A stretch of 64,000 nucleotides of DNA, taken from contig NC_045139.1 of assembly GCF_008831285.2 (NCBI RefSeq), positions 20,872,412 through 20,936,411 on the forward strand. The letters run 5' to 3'. The stretch is from Nymphaea colorata. Taxonomy: Eukaryota > Streptophyta > Magnoliopsida > Nymphaeales > Nymphaeaceae. Below are positions 37,842 to 51,543 of this stretch, piece after piece. Both the position numbers and the translations under genes were made by a program. Position 1 is the first letter of the stretch. Every line of letters begins with the position of its first letter. The notes under the pieces are model-generated. The model was not told the DNA's origin. It ran no database searches and saw only the letters and a list, made by a program, of their open reading frames with translations.

Positions 37842-40306
37842 TTCAAAACAAAGACACGAATTCACTGCTACGAAAATGAATTAACAGTAGAGAATTATCC
37901 AGACACAAGGAGACGTCACCAGATGATTGTTTTACCCCGGTGCATTTCAGAATAAGGAATGCATCCGCCAGAAAGTGCCGGCGACCGCGTGTGATCCTCC
38001 TGCTCCTACTGCAGTCTACTTAGAGGTTCTTTACAACAGCTCCTCCACAGCAATTCAGCAAGAATAATACGGCAGCAGATCACAAACTTATTATAGAGGT
38101 CATCAATATGAATCTATAGGTAAGATTCGTCACCAGAATATGAGTTTTAACCCATTCTTCATCAAAACATGGTTGCGGTCGAGGTTCACCTTCACAATGT
38201 TCTATTTTAGAGTTGCAGAACACTGGCGACACTTAGAAATTCTGGTGTTCCTCACAATCAGCTCAGATTGAGCTGAGATTTGGTCAAAAAATCCTCAACA
38301 CCTTCTAGAATCCATCCAAAAGCTGCTCGAAATCCATTGAGTCATGAATATAGAGTACATGCTGGATAAACTCTCGCTTGACCCTCAAAGTCGCTTCTGA
38401 ATGTTGATTCGGGAGCTCCCTCGACAGAATTTAGGGTTTTCCCCAAATTGAACATGAATTGAATCAATTTTCACACAAATAATCAATTTAATAGAAGAGG
38501 TTGTTAGAACAGTTCACCAGATCGTAAGAATTCCCAATGTCAGTGAAAAATTAGTGTGTGTTTGTCATTTGACGGCGATATTGATTGAGCTTAACCGATT
38601 TACGTCGGATTCCAACCGATTGTGATTCTGTCGTCAATTCATCTCCAAATTGCCTCAGATTTGAACAGAATGACCCTTAAGTTGAAGTGAAACTAATATT
38701 ATAGCCATCGCTCTCTGGTCTATCTCTCATTGTCAGAATTATCCCTCTGATCAAGAATTCACCCTGCGGCCAATTATAGGGAACCGAGCATCGATCTATG
38801 GAATTTAAGCTCGTCCTACTTCATTCTTCGCCTCTAAATCCTCTAATTCTCGTTGCAGATTAAGGAATATGCGATTACAATCGAATTACAACACAATTGA
38901 TCAGATCTAGCTCAGGAACAGCTGATCGAAGCTAGTGTTAGATAGACCGCTATAAACAGCGAATGAATTCGTCGGGTCAGCATAATCCTTTACACAGATC
39001 GATGATCATAATCCTAGACAAGCCGATCTAAATCTCACGTTAGACGAGTAGCACTCGAATCTTGGAATCCGTCAGTACCTCTCGATTGGATTAGATTGTA
39101 TCACACCAGAGCACAAACAGGAAAGTTCCGTAGGAGATTAGGACTAACCTGGCAATGATCTGTCGGTTTCTATCATCGCAGTTGGTATGGATTTGCTCTA
39201 GAGTCATAGGAGCTGTAATTGTTCATCCTCCAGGAAGAACGGATGCCTCTAAACCTCTTGTGTTGAAGTGGAATGCATGTCTAAGTTCATCTGCGATATG
39301 GATTTCACCGTTTAAAAGTCTCGGTAGTAGTACACCGGCGTTTGCTTCTCTGAGAATTCAAGCGTCTCTCACTCTCGGCTAAATGCACCTCCGTCCAAAA
39401 GCTCAAAGTGCATCGGCTTTCACAGACCAGGTGTTCCCATGTGGAGGAGACACAAGTCCAATTCAATTTCTCAAAGCATAATGTGTAGAATGCAGTCTCC
39501 AGGTATTTATAAGTGTTGGACTGTCTCCAACTATAGCTCACTGATTCGGTCTTAAACCGATACAACACCTCTGCACGTAGACTAAGTACAAAAGGAAGTA
39601 CATTTTATTTGAATTGGTCCAAGTGGTGTCTCGGCCTTTACGCACTCGAGTTGTGCCCAAGCTCGTCACGGTCTGGTTTGAGTCTTTCGCCTCTACCTAG
39701 GTTGCTCCCAGGCTAGCTTGATGTCAGCTCTGCCCTTTGGCCTTTACGTGCCTAGGTTCGCCCTAGGCTGCTATTGATGTAGTCATGCTATCGAGTCTCC
39801 AAGTTGTCACTATCGTCTGCAACATATCCTGCCATTTTGTAGAGAATAACCCCCCTTTGAATTAGGCTATGTGCGTCAAATGTCTTAGTCGCTCTATTAG
39901 CCTTACTACGTCTCTAGCCACAGTCGTCAACTCGTCGGGCTGCAGGGTTAGCCTCACTTTGTTTGCAACAGTCCAACTTCACTTACTCGGCCATGGCCAT
40001 ATTTGTGTATTTGCCTTCGGTGTCGGCCTTGACCACTCATTTTCGTTCTCAGCGCTCCTCGATAGCTCTTGCACCCTCTGCCACGTTAACCTCATTTCGT
40101 CTCAGCCCGCCAACTTCAACTTGCTCGGTCCCAATGTTATCCTCCCTTGGCACTAGATTGCACTTTTCATCCTTCTCAGCCTGTTGTGTCTCGGCAGAGT
40201 CGGTGGCATCCAGCCCTATTGCAACCTTCTCAGCACTATTGACCTCACTTTGCTTAACGTCATGTTCGGCAACTCACCCGCTCTCGACCCGTCGCTCGTG
40301 GATGCT
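37842..40306 (-). repeat. G2 5' LTR, inner part
   Basis: Promoter-like minus-strand sequence CACTTATAAATACC lies near 39500-39513, with CCTAGG-type motifs upstream of it (39692-39772). The junction with the internal part is placed at a weak primer-site-like sequence (minus CTGGTTATAGCA, about 37829-37841), so this edge is tentative. At 40306 the LTR is broken by solo LTR C and continues at 44994. Confidence 0.5.
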
Positions 40307-43300
40307 TGATACAGGCCAGCCTAGAGCTCTACCCAGCATGGCCAGGGAAGTGGGCGAGGGCATGAGAAATCAAAGTGAGGCTATGAGTCAGCTTGAGGTG
40401 ACGAATGCGAGTAGTGTCGAGGATCCTAGTGAGGCTAACTTTGGCGTGTTAGATGTGGCCATGACAGTAGACCGCATGGGGATTGTTAGTGAGGATATCA
40501 ACCTAGACATTGCGGCAAGCACAAGTCGCGTTGCAAGCTTAAGTGAGGCAAAGAGCACGAGTCAGGAGGAAGATGGACTAGGAGCCAGCGTGTGTCCAAG
40601 GGTTAACCAAGCAGAAGACCTAGGCGGGTAGCGCCTAGAGGGTTCGATAGTGGAGATGCGGTTGGGCCAGGGTCAGGACGAGGGACGCGATCAGAGGACT
40701 TCTTCAACAGCAGCCTAGAACCTAGGCAGGTTCGGTCGGGAGCCCACTTCCATTTCCAGCACGATAAGCACGAGCTCATGCGCAACCTAAGCAGGTGCGG
40801 ACCCAACGCTTGGTTCTTTCAGGTACCGTTTCATTTGTTCTTGCTTTTGATTCACTTTGCTTATGTTACATCTCATCTCGAGACACTTTGTGAACTAGTT
40901 TAGCTTAAAATATATAAGGTAAAACCGAAAAACCCTAATTATTCTTGATCAAAGAAATTTGAAGTTCTCTCTCTTGCCGCGTGAAGAATTGGTCCCAAGG
41001 ATGTGTCCTTCAAGGCACTACACCGAAGCTCAAATCTGTGAGAGTATTGTTGGATTTCTTTAGAGAAGTGGCGATCGGTTGCCACTATCGAAATATCCAG
41101 CAACGTCATTCCCAAAACTGAACGATTCAGGGTAGACAGCGGTGCAATCTCCTTGAACATGAAGGGGATGAGAGCTGGCTGATCTACCGGTAATGTGGAG
41201 GATGACGGCGGGGCCTGTGGTTCTGGCAATGGCTCCAAATCTACACCATCGACCAGCGGCAATGATTCTACCATAAGCTGAGTATCCATTCTGCCAGTGC
41301 TTTGCTTAGAAGTCTTAGTTTCAGCCAACCCATTATATTTAACGTGCGGACAGGCACATGATTTTGATGAAATCAACCTAACGTGGTCTAGTTCAAACGA
41401 TTTGGACTTAGGTTGAAGATCTAGATCGATCAAGCTTTCTAAAAGTTGAACAGCGCATTCGGTCGCCCTTCCGGCGGTGGTTTAACACCGAATATCTCCT
41501 AGTTTGGTTTCGGGCTACATAGATCATCTTTGTTTCGTCCACCTTGGTTGACTGCATTATTATTTGATGATAGAGAAAGGAGGAGACTGTGAGGAGAAGC
41601 AAAGGTTCTCGGCAGATCAAGGCAACCGTAAGGAGCTGGGTGAAGTCGTTGCATAGGCAATTGTTTCATCACTGGAATCCGGCAATTCGCCAAAGATTTG
41701 GGGACGAGTCTAGCACCAATGGGATCGCTTATATCTCAGCTGCACTCTGTTCAATTTTTGTGTGCATTGAAGTCCGATTAGGCAGCAAATGAGGAGCGGC
41801 CGAAGGACGGACTTGCACCGGTGATTACCGCCGGAACCCTAATTGCCAAACGGCGCTGTTTCCCTAGTATCTTTTCGATTTTGGGTTTGACCTAATTTCC
41901 TGTGACATATTCCAAGATTACCCTTGCATTTAATTTATTTCTTGATATGAAATGTTGACTATTCGTGGGGTTTATTGTCCAAGGGAAAGAAGATTCTAGC
42001 ATCATCCCTAAAGGAGGAGACCCTAGCGTTATCGGGGGAAATTCCCTCCAACAAATCTGGAAGGAGATCGAGCTAAGGGAAAGAGATTACCACGTGGAGG
42101 ACGACTAGGGCTGGATCTCGGCCAGCTAGTATGACTTCTTTGGAAGGAGATTGTGTTAGATGAAGGGGAGCTGCCACATGCCCTAGTTGATCTCAGCTCC
42201 ATGGAGGGAAATCGATCGTTCCACTCTATCATCCACCGAAATAAGAAGGATCTCCACACGTCAATTAGGAAGAGATATCTCGTCCCTATTCGAAAGGAAT
42301 TCAAACTCTGCAAGAAGGTGAGGCTGCCACGTGTAGAGGGAATCAAATCAGAAGAGGAAGGAGATCCTCACTCCAAAGAATGAAGGAGATCAGTTTATGC
42401 CATATTAGGAAGGTGGCTTGGCCACGAGTGGGCTGTGGACACCAACTCGACACCACATTTGGGAGGTGATCAATTTGGAAAGAGGAAGTGCCACGTGCCT
42501 TGAGGAGGAAAGTGCTCACCAAAGGAAGGAGTCTTGCCAACATGAAAGGAGCTTGCCGGAGATAGCTTGTGCCATTGGTGGACGGACTCATCTCATCGGA
42601 ACCCTAGCGCCAGATTTGGAAGACATATGTGCATTGGCGCTTCCAACGCTTGGCTCCCCCAAACTCGTATCTTCTTTGGCACTTAACTAATATTTGGTGA
42701 CTAGTTCTACCTCGAGACTTATTTCATTCGGTTCTTGATTGATATATAATTGTTGTTTATTGGCCTTGGTGTTCTTCATAGACAGTTTGGCAACAGAGGA
42801 GTTAGAGCTGATCTAGTTGCTGCCAGCATCCTTGTAGTTGGAATCCAATGAGCTTAACCCTTTGAGATTGCGAGTGGAGTCGCAGCAATCGTCGGTGTTT
42901 TTCGGCGATGGCTTCCCCTAATCCTTACCCGCCCCCTAGCAGTTTCGGCCCCAACCTAAAAAATGCTAGGAACCAGGACAATCTTCTCATCAATAGCCCC
43001 CTTTATAAACCCTTGAAGATTCTTCACAATCTTCGATACAGGACTAAACATTTGGGGCATTACAAGTTCAACACTGAATATCTCCTAGTTTGTTTTCGGG
43101 CTAGATAGATCATATTTGTTCTGTCCATCTTGGCTGACTGCATTATTATTTGATGGTGGAGAAAGAAGGAGACTGTTAGGAGAAGAAGAGGTTCTCGGTG
43201 GATCTTGGCAGCCGCAAGGAGCTGAGTGAAGTCGCAGCATAGGTGACTGGTTCATCACCGGAATCTGGCAATTTGCTGGAGATTTGGGAATGGGTATAGC

Positions 43301-44993
43301 ACCAACAGGATCGCCTATATCTCAGCTACACTCGTTCCACTATATCCTCCATTGAAATAGGAAGGATCTCCATGCATCAATAAGGAAGAGAACTCTCGTC
43401 CCTATTCGAAAAGAATTCAAACTCCACAAGAGAGTGAGGCTACCACGTGTAGAGGGGATCAAATCAGAAGAGGAAGGAGATCTTCGCTCCAAAGAAGAAA
43501 GGAGATCAACCCGCACCATATTAGGAAGGTGAATTGGCCACGAGTGGGCTACGGACGCCTACCCGACGCCACATTTGGGAGGTGATCAATTTGGAAAGAG
43601 GAAGTGCCACTTGATTTGGAAAGAGGAAGTGCCACTTGGCTTGAGGAGGAAAGCGCTCACCAAAGGAAGGAATCTTGCCAATGTGAAAGGAGCTTGCTGG
43701 AGATAGCTTGTGCCATTGGAGGATGGACTCATTTTGTCTGAACCCTAGCGCCAGATTTGGAAGACATGGGTGCATTGGCACTTCTAACGATTGCCTCCCC
43801 CGAACTTGTATTTTCCTTGGGGCTTAACTAATATCCGGTGACTTATTCTACCTCGGGGCTTATTTCATTCGCTTCTTGATTGATACATAACTACTATTTA
43901 TTGGCCTTGGTGTTCTTCATAGACAGTTTGGTAACGGAAGAGATGGAACCGATCTAGTGGCCGCTGGCGTCCTTGTAGCTGGAACCCGAGGAACTTAACC
44001 CTTTGAGATTGCAAGTGGAGTCACAGCGACCACCGGTGTTTTCTGGTGTTGGCTTCCCCTAATCGTTACTATGATCGGGGTTCATATGGTCAACATGGTG
44101 ACGATTCTACCGACTGAAAGTTCATTCTTATTCTTTGATTGAATGGTGATTTTGTTGTTTCTCTCTATTCCTTCATTGTGAGAGAGCCGAGGAGCAAGGG
44201 CAGCAACTTGTTGTCGTGGACCAGTTGCTGCCAAGAGAAGGAACGATGCCAACCAGCAACATCTGGCGACTGTTTCTCCCATTCGTTCATAAACTTTGGG
44301 AAATTACGTGCTTCCGGTGAATGAATACCCTTCTCTCTACTTGTTGATTTATCTATAAAACAGTGACTTCTCTTCACTTGTTTCTAGCATGGGGGACCGG
44401 ACATCCTTGCTGCTCGTGACTGGAAGAAGCTGAATACTAAGGTGGAACACCTTGCTGCCAGGTTTTACCTTGGTGATTAGCTAGGGGAGACCCCGACCGA
44501 GGCCCTGGGAGGTGAGGTCGAATCCCCCTATAGATTCAGGGAAGGGGTGTTGCTTTCAGCCTGCCTACTTGGCATATAACCGGTTGGAATCCCTCCAAAG
44601 CCCACTTAGCCTAGGACACGATTCCAAGTTACTTGGTCCACCCACGTGAGCTTTGGGTGTGGTTTGTTCGTCTAAGCATAAATGACGGGCTGGTTTGGTG
44701 TGGTTTGAATATATGTTTAAGTAAGGAGTGTTGTTGATATATCACCTGCGGTTGTAAAAGCCACACACCTCTCTAGTATTTTTGTAGTAGGCTTGACATT
44801 GGGGGCAGGTGAACCTTACTTGTACATCCGTCCTATAGATTATTTGCAACTGAGTGACTGTCCAACTGGGAATTCAAGGTTGTAATTAATATTTTATTTC
44901 ATTATTATTTCTTTTGCCAAATACCTCCTTGATCTTGGGTAGGATCAGCTGTCGGCAACACCATTTCTACCGCTGTAGGTTTGAGACCTAACA
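40307..44993 (+). repeat. Solo LTR of the G1 family (copy C), 4.7 kb
   Basis: Starts TGATACAGGCC and ends ..CCTAACA, with TG...CA ends. Flanks are ATGCT (40302-40306) and ATGCC (44994-44998), a 4/5 match expected of an old 5-bp target duplication. No internal coding region is present, so it is best explained as a solo LTR left by recombination between two LTRs. It contains a TATA-like AAAATATATAAGG (40907-40919) and a large internal tandem duplication (41484-42927 and 43070-44068). Its last 600 bp align with the ends of the G1 LTRs. Confidence 0.7.
41484..44068 (+). repeat. Internal tandem duplication inside solo LTR C
   Basis: Copy 1 (41484-42927) and copy 2 (43070-44068) are highly similar over long blocks: AATATCTCCTAGTTTG, TGCATTATTATTTGATG, CATATTAGGAAGGTG, TTGGGAGGTGATCAATTTGG, CTTAACCCTTTGAGATTGC. 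Copy 2 lacks the part equal to about 41753-42222 of copy 1. It also has an extra local repeat of TTGGAAAGAGGAAGTGCCAC near 43590-43637. Confidence 0.85.
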
Positions 44994-45334
44994 ATGCCTT
45001 CGGCGTGCACTCGGCCTTGTGCTCTCAACCATCATCGGCATGACCCTCAGCCACTCTCGACAGGGTCCAAGGTTGGCTCGTAACAGTTCCCTATATAAGT
45101 GTTGTAGGTGATTGCTTCGCGTGTGAAGGGTGAAACATCAACAACTCTGGTCTACCGTAAATTTCAGAATGCTTACTGTTGCCGACCTGTGGCTTGCTGC
45201 TTGCTTCTTTAGGACCAGGTAAGTGCCTCTTCCACGACATATTCATGCCAAGCTATCCCTAGCCTATTTGGCCAGGGCAGACCAGGCCGTTCCAGGCCAT
45301 CTCTGGCCATGGGTCAGGGCATGGTCTTATTACA
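44994..45334 (-). repeat. G2 5' LTR, outer part
   Basis: The start of the G2 LTR on the minus strand (TGTAATAAGACC), matched to the 3' LTR at 35900-36169. The partner half lies on the other side of solo LTR C. Confidence 0.65.
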
Positions 45335-46019
45335 CCCACCCTCAAATAACACATGCACAATCATTAGAGTGTGAAGGCCCACCATCCCAATGTCTTTTTT
45401 ATAAAATGATAGCTGATAGACACCTCATATCCACGTGATGATAGCAATACTCTTGAGTTTGGTAGAGAAAATATTGGTCTCACAATGCAATTGTATTGAA
45501 GCGTTCAAGTCCCAAAGTTACAAAATATAGGCCTACTGTTTTTATAAAAAGACACATGAAAAAAAACTCTCCTACCAAGTTAAAATGATAATGGTAAAAT
45601 CTAGGTAAGTTTTGCATCTTTTCATTTTGTTTTTATTAGGGGACAACATTTGGCAACAAGAGTATTATATCAGTATTTCATGAATTTGCCCTAATTATAT
45701 TCATAGATCTTAATAAAGTGTTCCATTTACCAAACAACCTCTTATGGAATATTATTTTATAATGTTTCACTATAAAATATTAATGCAGCATTTACGTTCA
45801 TGTTACCAAACACTCTCCTTATATGAGACTTCTATTCTGGACTGATATTATTTAATATAAAAATAAATTTTATGAGTTGAGACATGTCGGCTCTACCAGC
45901 TGAAACATTACATAATTGGTTTAGAAAGTTTTTGATAAATAAATTTACTTTCTCAACAAATTAATAATTTAAAATTAATAATAGTCTGTCAATACCTTAT
46001 TGATTATTGCACAGAAGAA
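45335..46019. other. AT-rich spacer, no gene seen
   Basis: No domain or RNA gene was recognised. Two TTACCAAACA words in the same direction (near 45728 and 45804) hint at small repeats, but no inverted ends were found. Confidence 0.5.
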
Positions 46020-46274
46020 GATGTGAGAGTAGGCCTTTGCGTCGGGCCAGGCCGACCATTAATTGGCCGGTCCGGGCTGGGTACTGAGCGGGGTATCGGG
46101 TCGGGACAACCATGTCCAAGATTTGACCCGTTTTTTTAACCTCTAAATAGGTCGGGCCGGGTCAGTGGATCGTGATGAAATATAGAACGCAAATTGGCTT
46201 TCATGGGTAGGCTGCTTGGTTACTTTTCCTGCTAAGGGGTTCGTGAGGCAGGCGTAGCACTGCAACGATGAGGA
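46020..46274. repeat. GGGCC-rich repeat, left flank of the copia insertion
   Basis: Rich in GGGCC/GGGCCGG words (46050-46165), like the block at 1361-1546. The copia element 46275-51543 interrupts this local repeat, which continues at 51549. Confidence 0.4.
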
Positions 46275-49200
46275 TGTAAAATGGAAGGAGTGACAATGAG
46301 ACGTATGTGGTTCTGCTGCAGGCTTGCTCTGTAATAAGAACAGAACAGTAGAGACAGATGATAAGAAGAAATAAAAGCAACACACCAAAAAACAGAGAAG
46401 GCAGAGCTCTGATAAGTGAGATATATGTTTCCCTCTTCTCATCTTATTACAAAAGAATTATAACCTATATATACAAGAGGTGGTCTTGGCAGCGAGGCAA
46501 ACAACCTAACCGAATGGCAAATTACAGAAAGACCTTTACAGGTCAGCAAGGTTGTTACAACACAATATTAATTCTGATATTTTTACAATATGAGAAATTC
46601 AATTCAATGAGATAAAGAGGCTTCCAGAACCCTATGCACTTCAAGAGAGATGTTAACACTCCCCCTCAAACTGAGGAGTACAAGTCTTGTAATCCCAGTT
46701 TGCTCTTAAGAATTGAGAACTGATTTCTCCCCAATGCCTTGGTGAAGATATCTGCAACTTGGTTTGAGGATGTAACGTATAATGTTCTGATTAGGCCAGA
46801 TTTGATATAGTCTTGAACAAGGTGGCAATCAATCTCTATGTGTTTCGTCTGCTCATGAAACACAGGATTGGTTGAGATTTGAATAGCTGCACGGTTGTCA
46901 CAGTAAATCTCAATAGGAGTTGTGATGTATACCTGAAGATCTGATAACAAGGATTTTAACCAAAAAACTTCACATGCAACATCTGCAAGAGCATGGTATT
47001 CTGTCTCCATAGATGGTCTAGATACCGTTGCTTGTTTTTTTGTCTTCCAAGAAACTAAATTGTTTCCCAAGAGGATGCAAAAACCAGTGATCGATTTTCT
47101 TGTTTCTCTGCAAACACCCCAATCCGCATCACAAAAGGCCTTAATCTGAAAATTGACTTTTGCTGAAAGTAGCAAACCTTGACCTGGGTTCTGTTTTAGA
47201 TATCTTACAACTTTGAGAGCAGCAGCAAGGTGTTCTGTCCGAGGTCTTTGCATAAATCTACTGAGTATATTTACTGCATATAGAATGTCTGGTCTTGATA
47301 TTGTTAGGTAGATCAGTTTACCAACCAACCTACGATAACAACTTGGATTCTTTAAGAGTTCTCCATCATTCTGGTATATGAACTTCTGTTGTTCCATGGG
47401 TGTTTCAGCTGGTTTCACATTTATACAGCCAGCTTCCTCCAAGATTTCTAAACAATACTTTTGCTGTGACATATAAATTCCCGCTTTGTTTCTAGACAGC
47501 TCAATGCCTAGGAAGTGGTTTAGGTTGCCAAGGTCCTTCATATGGAAGACAGAATTGAGATAGACCTTTAGTTGATCTATAAACTTCTGATTGCTACCTG
47601 CAATTACTAAATCATCCACATAAACAGCAATAGCACAAAATATTTCACCTTTGCAACATGTAAACAGGGAATAGTCAGCTTTTGACTGCTTGAAGCCAAA
47701 CTTTTTTTGTGTAGTTGAGAGCTTTTGGAACCAGTTGCGTGGGGCTTGTCGTAAGCCATATAGGGATTTCTGTAATCTGCACACGCGTGTCTCCCCCTCT
47801 TCCCCAAATCCAGGAGGCAATGTCATAAACACTCTTTCTTCAATATCACCATGAAGAAAGGCGTTGTATACATCCATTTGTTGCAATACCCAATTCCTCT
47901 TAACTACGACTGAAAGTAAACATCTAATTGTAGTCATTTTAGCTACTGGTGCAAATGTCTCATGAAAATCCAAACCTTCAATTTGTGCAAAGCCTTTAGC
48001 TACCAAACGAGCTTTATGCCTCTCGATCTGACCATCAACCCTATACTTAGTCTTGTACACCCATTTGCATCCTATGGGTGTCACCCCTTTTGGACAATGT
48101 TCAAGTGTCCATGTACCATTTTCTTCCAAGGCTTTAATTTCTGCTGCCATTGCATCTTTCCAACAAGTGAACTGATTTGCTTCTTCAAAACATGTTGGAT
48201 CAGGTTGACCATAAATATTGACTAAAAATGCTTGATGTATAGGAGAGAAATTTTGAAATGAGACAACGGAAGACAAAGGAAATTTTGTTGCTGACCTTTT
48301 TCCAGATGATGATTGTTTAGTAGCCCTTGTGATAGATACATTGCAGTAAAAATCTCTAAGCAGCACTAAAGGTTTTCGAACCCGTAATGAGTGACGAGGT
48401 TCTGATTGATATGTTTGTCCAGGATTTGGGATATTATGGGCAAGCTGATTTTGCTCATATGAGGTCAGTGGGCATTCATGGTCAATTGAGATATTTTGGT
48501 CTAAGCTTGCTGATTCATGAGCAGCCTTATGAATCGACTCAACTGGCACATTAGATAGTTCACCTCTATTTTGAAACTCATAGTCTTCAACATTACTGTC
48601 GCTTATGGGAAGAGGCACAACGGCAGATTCAGCTAGTTCCTTTAATGTGGAGTAAGGAAACATTTTTTCATGAAAAACATCTCTACTAATGAGGAGTTTT
48701 CTGTTTTCTAAATCATAAACTAAGTAGGCCTTTCTGCCAAAAGGATAACCAAGGAAGACACATTTTCGTGCTCTTTTATCAAACTTGTCATTAGGATTTA
48801 GATTGGTTGCAAAACATAAGCAACCAAAAACCCTTAAGTGTGAATAATTTGGTTTCCTTTTGAAGAGTTTTTCAAATGGTGTCCTTTTTTCAAGTAGTAG
48901 GGAAGGAGTTCGATTAATTAAATATGTTGCTGTCATAACACACTCACCCCAAAACCTATTTGGCAAGTTTGCTTGAAATTTTAAGGCACCTGCAACCGAT
49001 AGGAGGTGATGGTGCTTTCTTTCTACTACACCGTTCTGCTGGGGTGTATACGCACAGCTTAACTCATGAATTATTCCTTTTTCCTTGAACAGTTGTTCCA
49101 TTTTGTGAGAAATGAACTCCATCCCATTATCTGACCTTAGTTTTAAAACAGTTGTATCAAACTGATTTTCAACTAAATTAATAAATTGTTTTATGTTGTC

Positions 49201-51543
49201 CTTTGTTTCATATTTGTGCCTCATCAAAAATATCCAAGTGGATCTAGTAAAGTCATCTACTATGCTCAGAAAATAATGAGCACCTGACATTGATTCCTGT
49301 GCATATGGTCCCCATATGTCACAGTGCACAAGTTCAAAGGCTCTTAAAGAAGTGATTTCACTTGCATCAAAAGGCAATCTAGCTTGTTTTGCCATTGAAC
49401 ACACCTCACATAAGCATTCAGAGAACTTTATCTCATGACAGCATTCAGAAAACAACTTATTTCTAGTCACAGATGGATGACCCAATCTCATGTGCCAGAG
49501 ATCGAGATGCATACCAGGTGAATTCACTGTGGTGGAGACAAAATTTCTAAGATCTGGACAGGTAGAGCTTAGATTCCTGGTGCCACTTAGGTTAGGATGC
49601 AAACTAGTTGTTGTGCTGTTTGAGATATCTACGCAATATAGTCCACCTTTCAGGCTACCGGCTCCAATCATCATCCTGGATGTCAGGTCCTGCAGGAGGC
49701 AACCAAAAGCATTGAAGGTAAGTTCACTGTTAGAGGATTTTAGTAACTGACTATCTAACAAAAAATTAAACCTGAATTTAGGAACATACAACACATTGGA
49801 CAATGATAAGCCAGGAAGCAAGGTAACACTTCCCTTATGAGTTGCATAGACGAATTGGTGGCCATTACTAGTTTGATGACACTTCTCAAATTTGATGACG
49901 TTAGAGAGAACTGAAATAGTTGATGTCATATGATCACTGGCACCACTGTCAATGATCCAGACGTCACTCGAAGAGGTCGACATACCTGCAAAGTTGACTT
50001 GAGATGATGAGCCCTTGTCCTTAAGAAGTTGGACAAGTTGCATATATTCCTCCATGGTAAAAGAAGGAACCAGTTCTTTGCTAGTTTCAGACATATTGGC
50101 AGCAGGAATCAGATCCCATTGGTTGAAGCAGGTGCAGCAAACACAGGTTCAGAGTTTTTTTCACTTGTAGCAGGTTTGTCACCACGTCCTTTGTCAGACC
50201 GGAATGTAGCATTCTTGTTTGACGTTGGGTAACCATGCATTTTGTAACAACGTTCTCTAGTATGTCCAAGAATTTAGCAGTACATACATGTCACCTGAGG
50301 ACGCCTCTGATATTTTCCCATGTATGAGCGTGACCCACCAGTGTTGGACATCAGGCTGATATGCTTAGAGGATGGAAGCAGACGTGGCTCCCTCTATTTT
50401 TCTTCCTGTAGAATCAATGAGTACACTTTTCCAAGAGAGGGTAAAGGTTCAATAAGAAGAATCTGACCTCGAATGGCATTGTAGGAGTCATTTAACCCCA
50501 TCACACATTGAATGACCTTCTCTTCATCTTGCTAATCACAGAATTTTTTCATTGTCCCACAAGTACAAACAGGTGGTGGGTCATAGGCATTCAGTTCGTT
50601 CCAATAGGACTTAAGTTTGGTAAAATATGTTGCTACAGATTGAGCATCTTGAACATGCCTATTCATGGCAGTTTTAATCTGGAACTTACGTGGTGCAGTA
50701 CTTTGTGTGAATTGTTCACATAGGTCCTTCCAGACTTCACGAGCAGAAGTTGCATAGATAACACTATCAAGTATTTCTTTAGATAATGCATTGATGATCC
50801 AAGAGAGTACCATCGTATTGCATCTTTTCCATGGAACATAGTCAGGAGAGTTAGGATTTGGTTCAACAATTGAACCATCCACAAATTCTAACTTATTCTT
50901 GGCAGTTAATGCCATGATCATCGATCGACTCCATGATGCATAGTTTGAACCAACAAGAGGTTGAGAAACAAGTATAGCACCTGGGTTATCTGAATGATGG
51001 AGGAAGAATGGGTTGATCAAATCTGTCATGCCTTCAGAGTTGTTGTTGTGAGTTGAAACAATGGTATGTGACAAGTTATCATCTCTTGCAGCCATGAGTG
51101 AAGACAACAGTAAAAAACGCCAAGAAGTTATGCTGAGGAAGGCCCTTTCTCTGATACCATGTAAAATGGAAGGAGTGACAATGAGACGTATGTGGTTCTG
51201 CTGCGGGCTTGCTCTGTAATAAGAACAGAACAGTAGAGACAGATGATAAGAAGAAATAAAAGCAACACACCAAAAAACAGAGAAGGCAGAGCTCTGATCA
51301 GTGAGATATCTGTTTCCCTCTTCTCATCTTATTACAAAAGAATTATAACCTATATATACAAGAGGTGGTCTTGGCAGCGAGGCAAACAACCTAACAGAAT
51401 GGCAAATTACAGAAAGACCTTTACAGGTCAGCAAGGTTGTTACAACAAAATATTAATTCTGATATTTTTACAATATGAGAAATTCAATTCAATGAGATGA
51501 AGAGGCTTCCAGAACCCTACGCACTTCAGGAGAGATGTTAACA
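46275..51543 (-). mobile_element. Young Ty1/copia retrotransposon, complete structure
   Basis: A full-length antisense copia element of 5,269 bp. Two LTRs of exactly 384 bp (46275-46658 and 51160-51543) begin TGTAAAATGG and end TTAACA on the plus strand. Target duplication GAGGA is perfect (46270-46274 and 51544-51548). I count 8 substitutions between the LTRs (about 2%) and no indel. A primer-binding site and polypurine tract are in place. The order protease-integrase-RT-RNase H in a single frame is the copia order. Gag is damaged by two stops and a frame change, so the copy is not autonomous as it stands. Confidence 0.97.

Larger units (their letters stand above)
35814..45334 (-). mobile_element. 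Antisense chromovirus-like gypsy element (G2), internally deleted and split by insertions
   Basis: Read on the minus strand: 5' LTR (45334 to 44994, then 40306 to about 37842, interrupted by solo LTR C), internal part (about 37841-36170) and the beginning of the 3' LTR (36169-35814). The internal part retains only integrase, the C-terminal chromodomain-like region and a little around it; gag, protease and RT are gone. The 3' LTR is cut at 35813 by the end of element G1. LTR pieces at 35900-36169 and 45090-45334 are plainly homologous but diverged, so it is an old insertion. Confidence 0.65.
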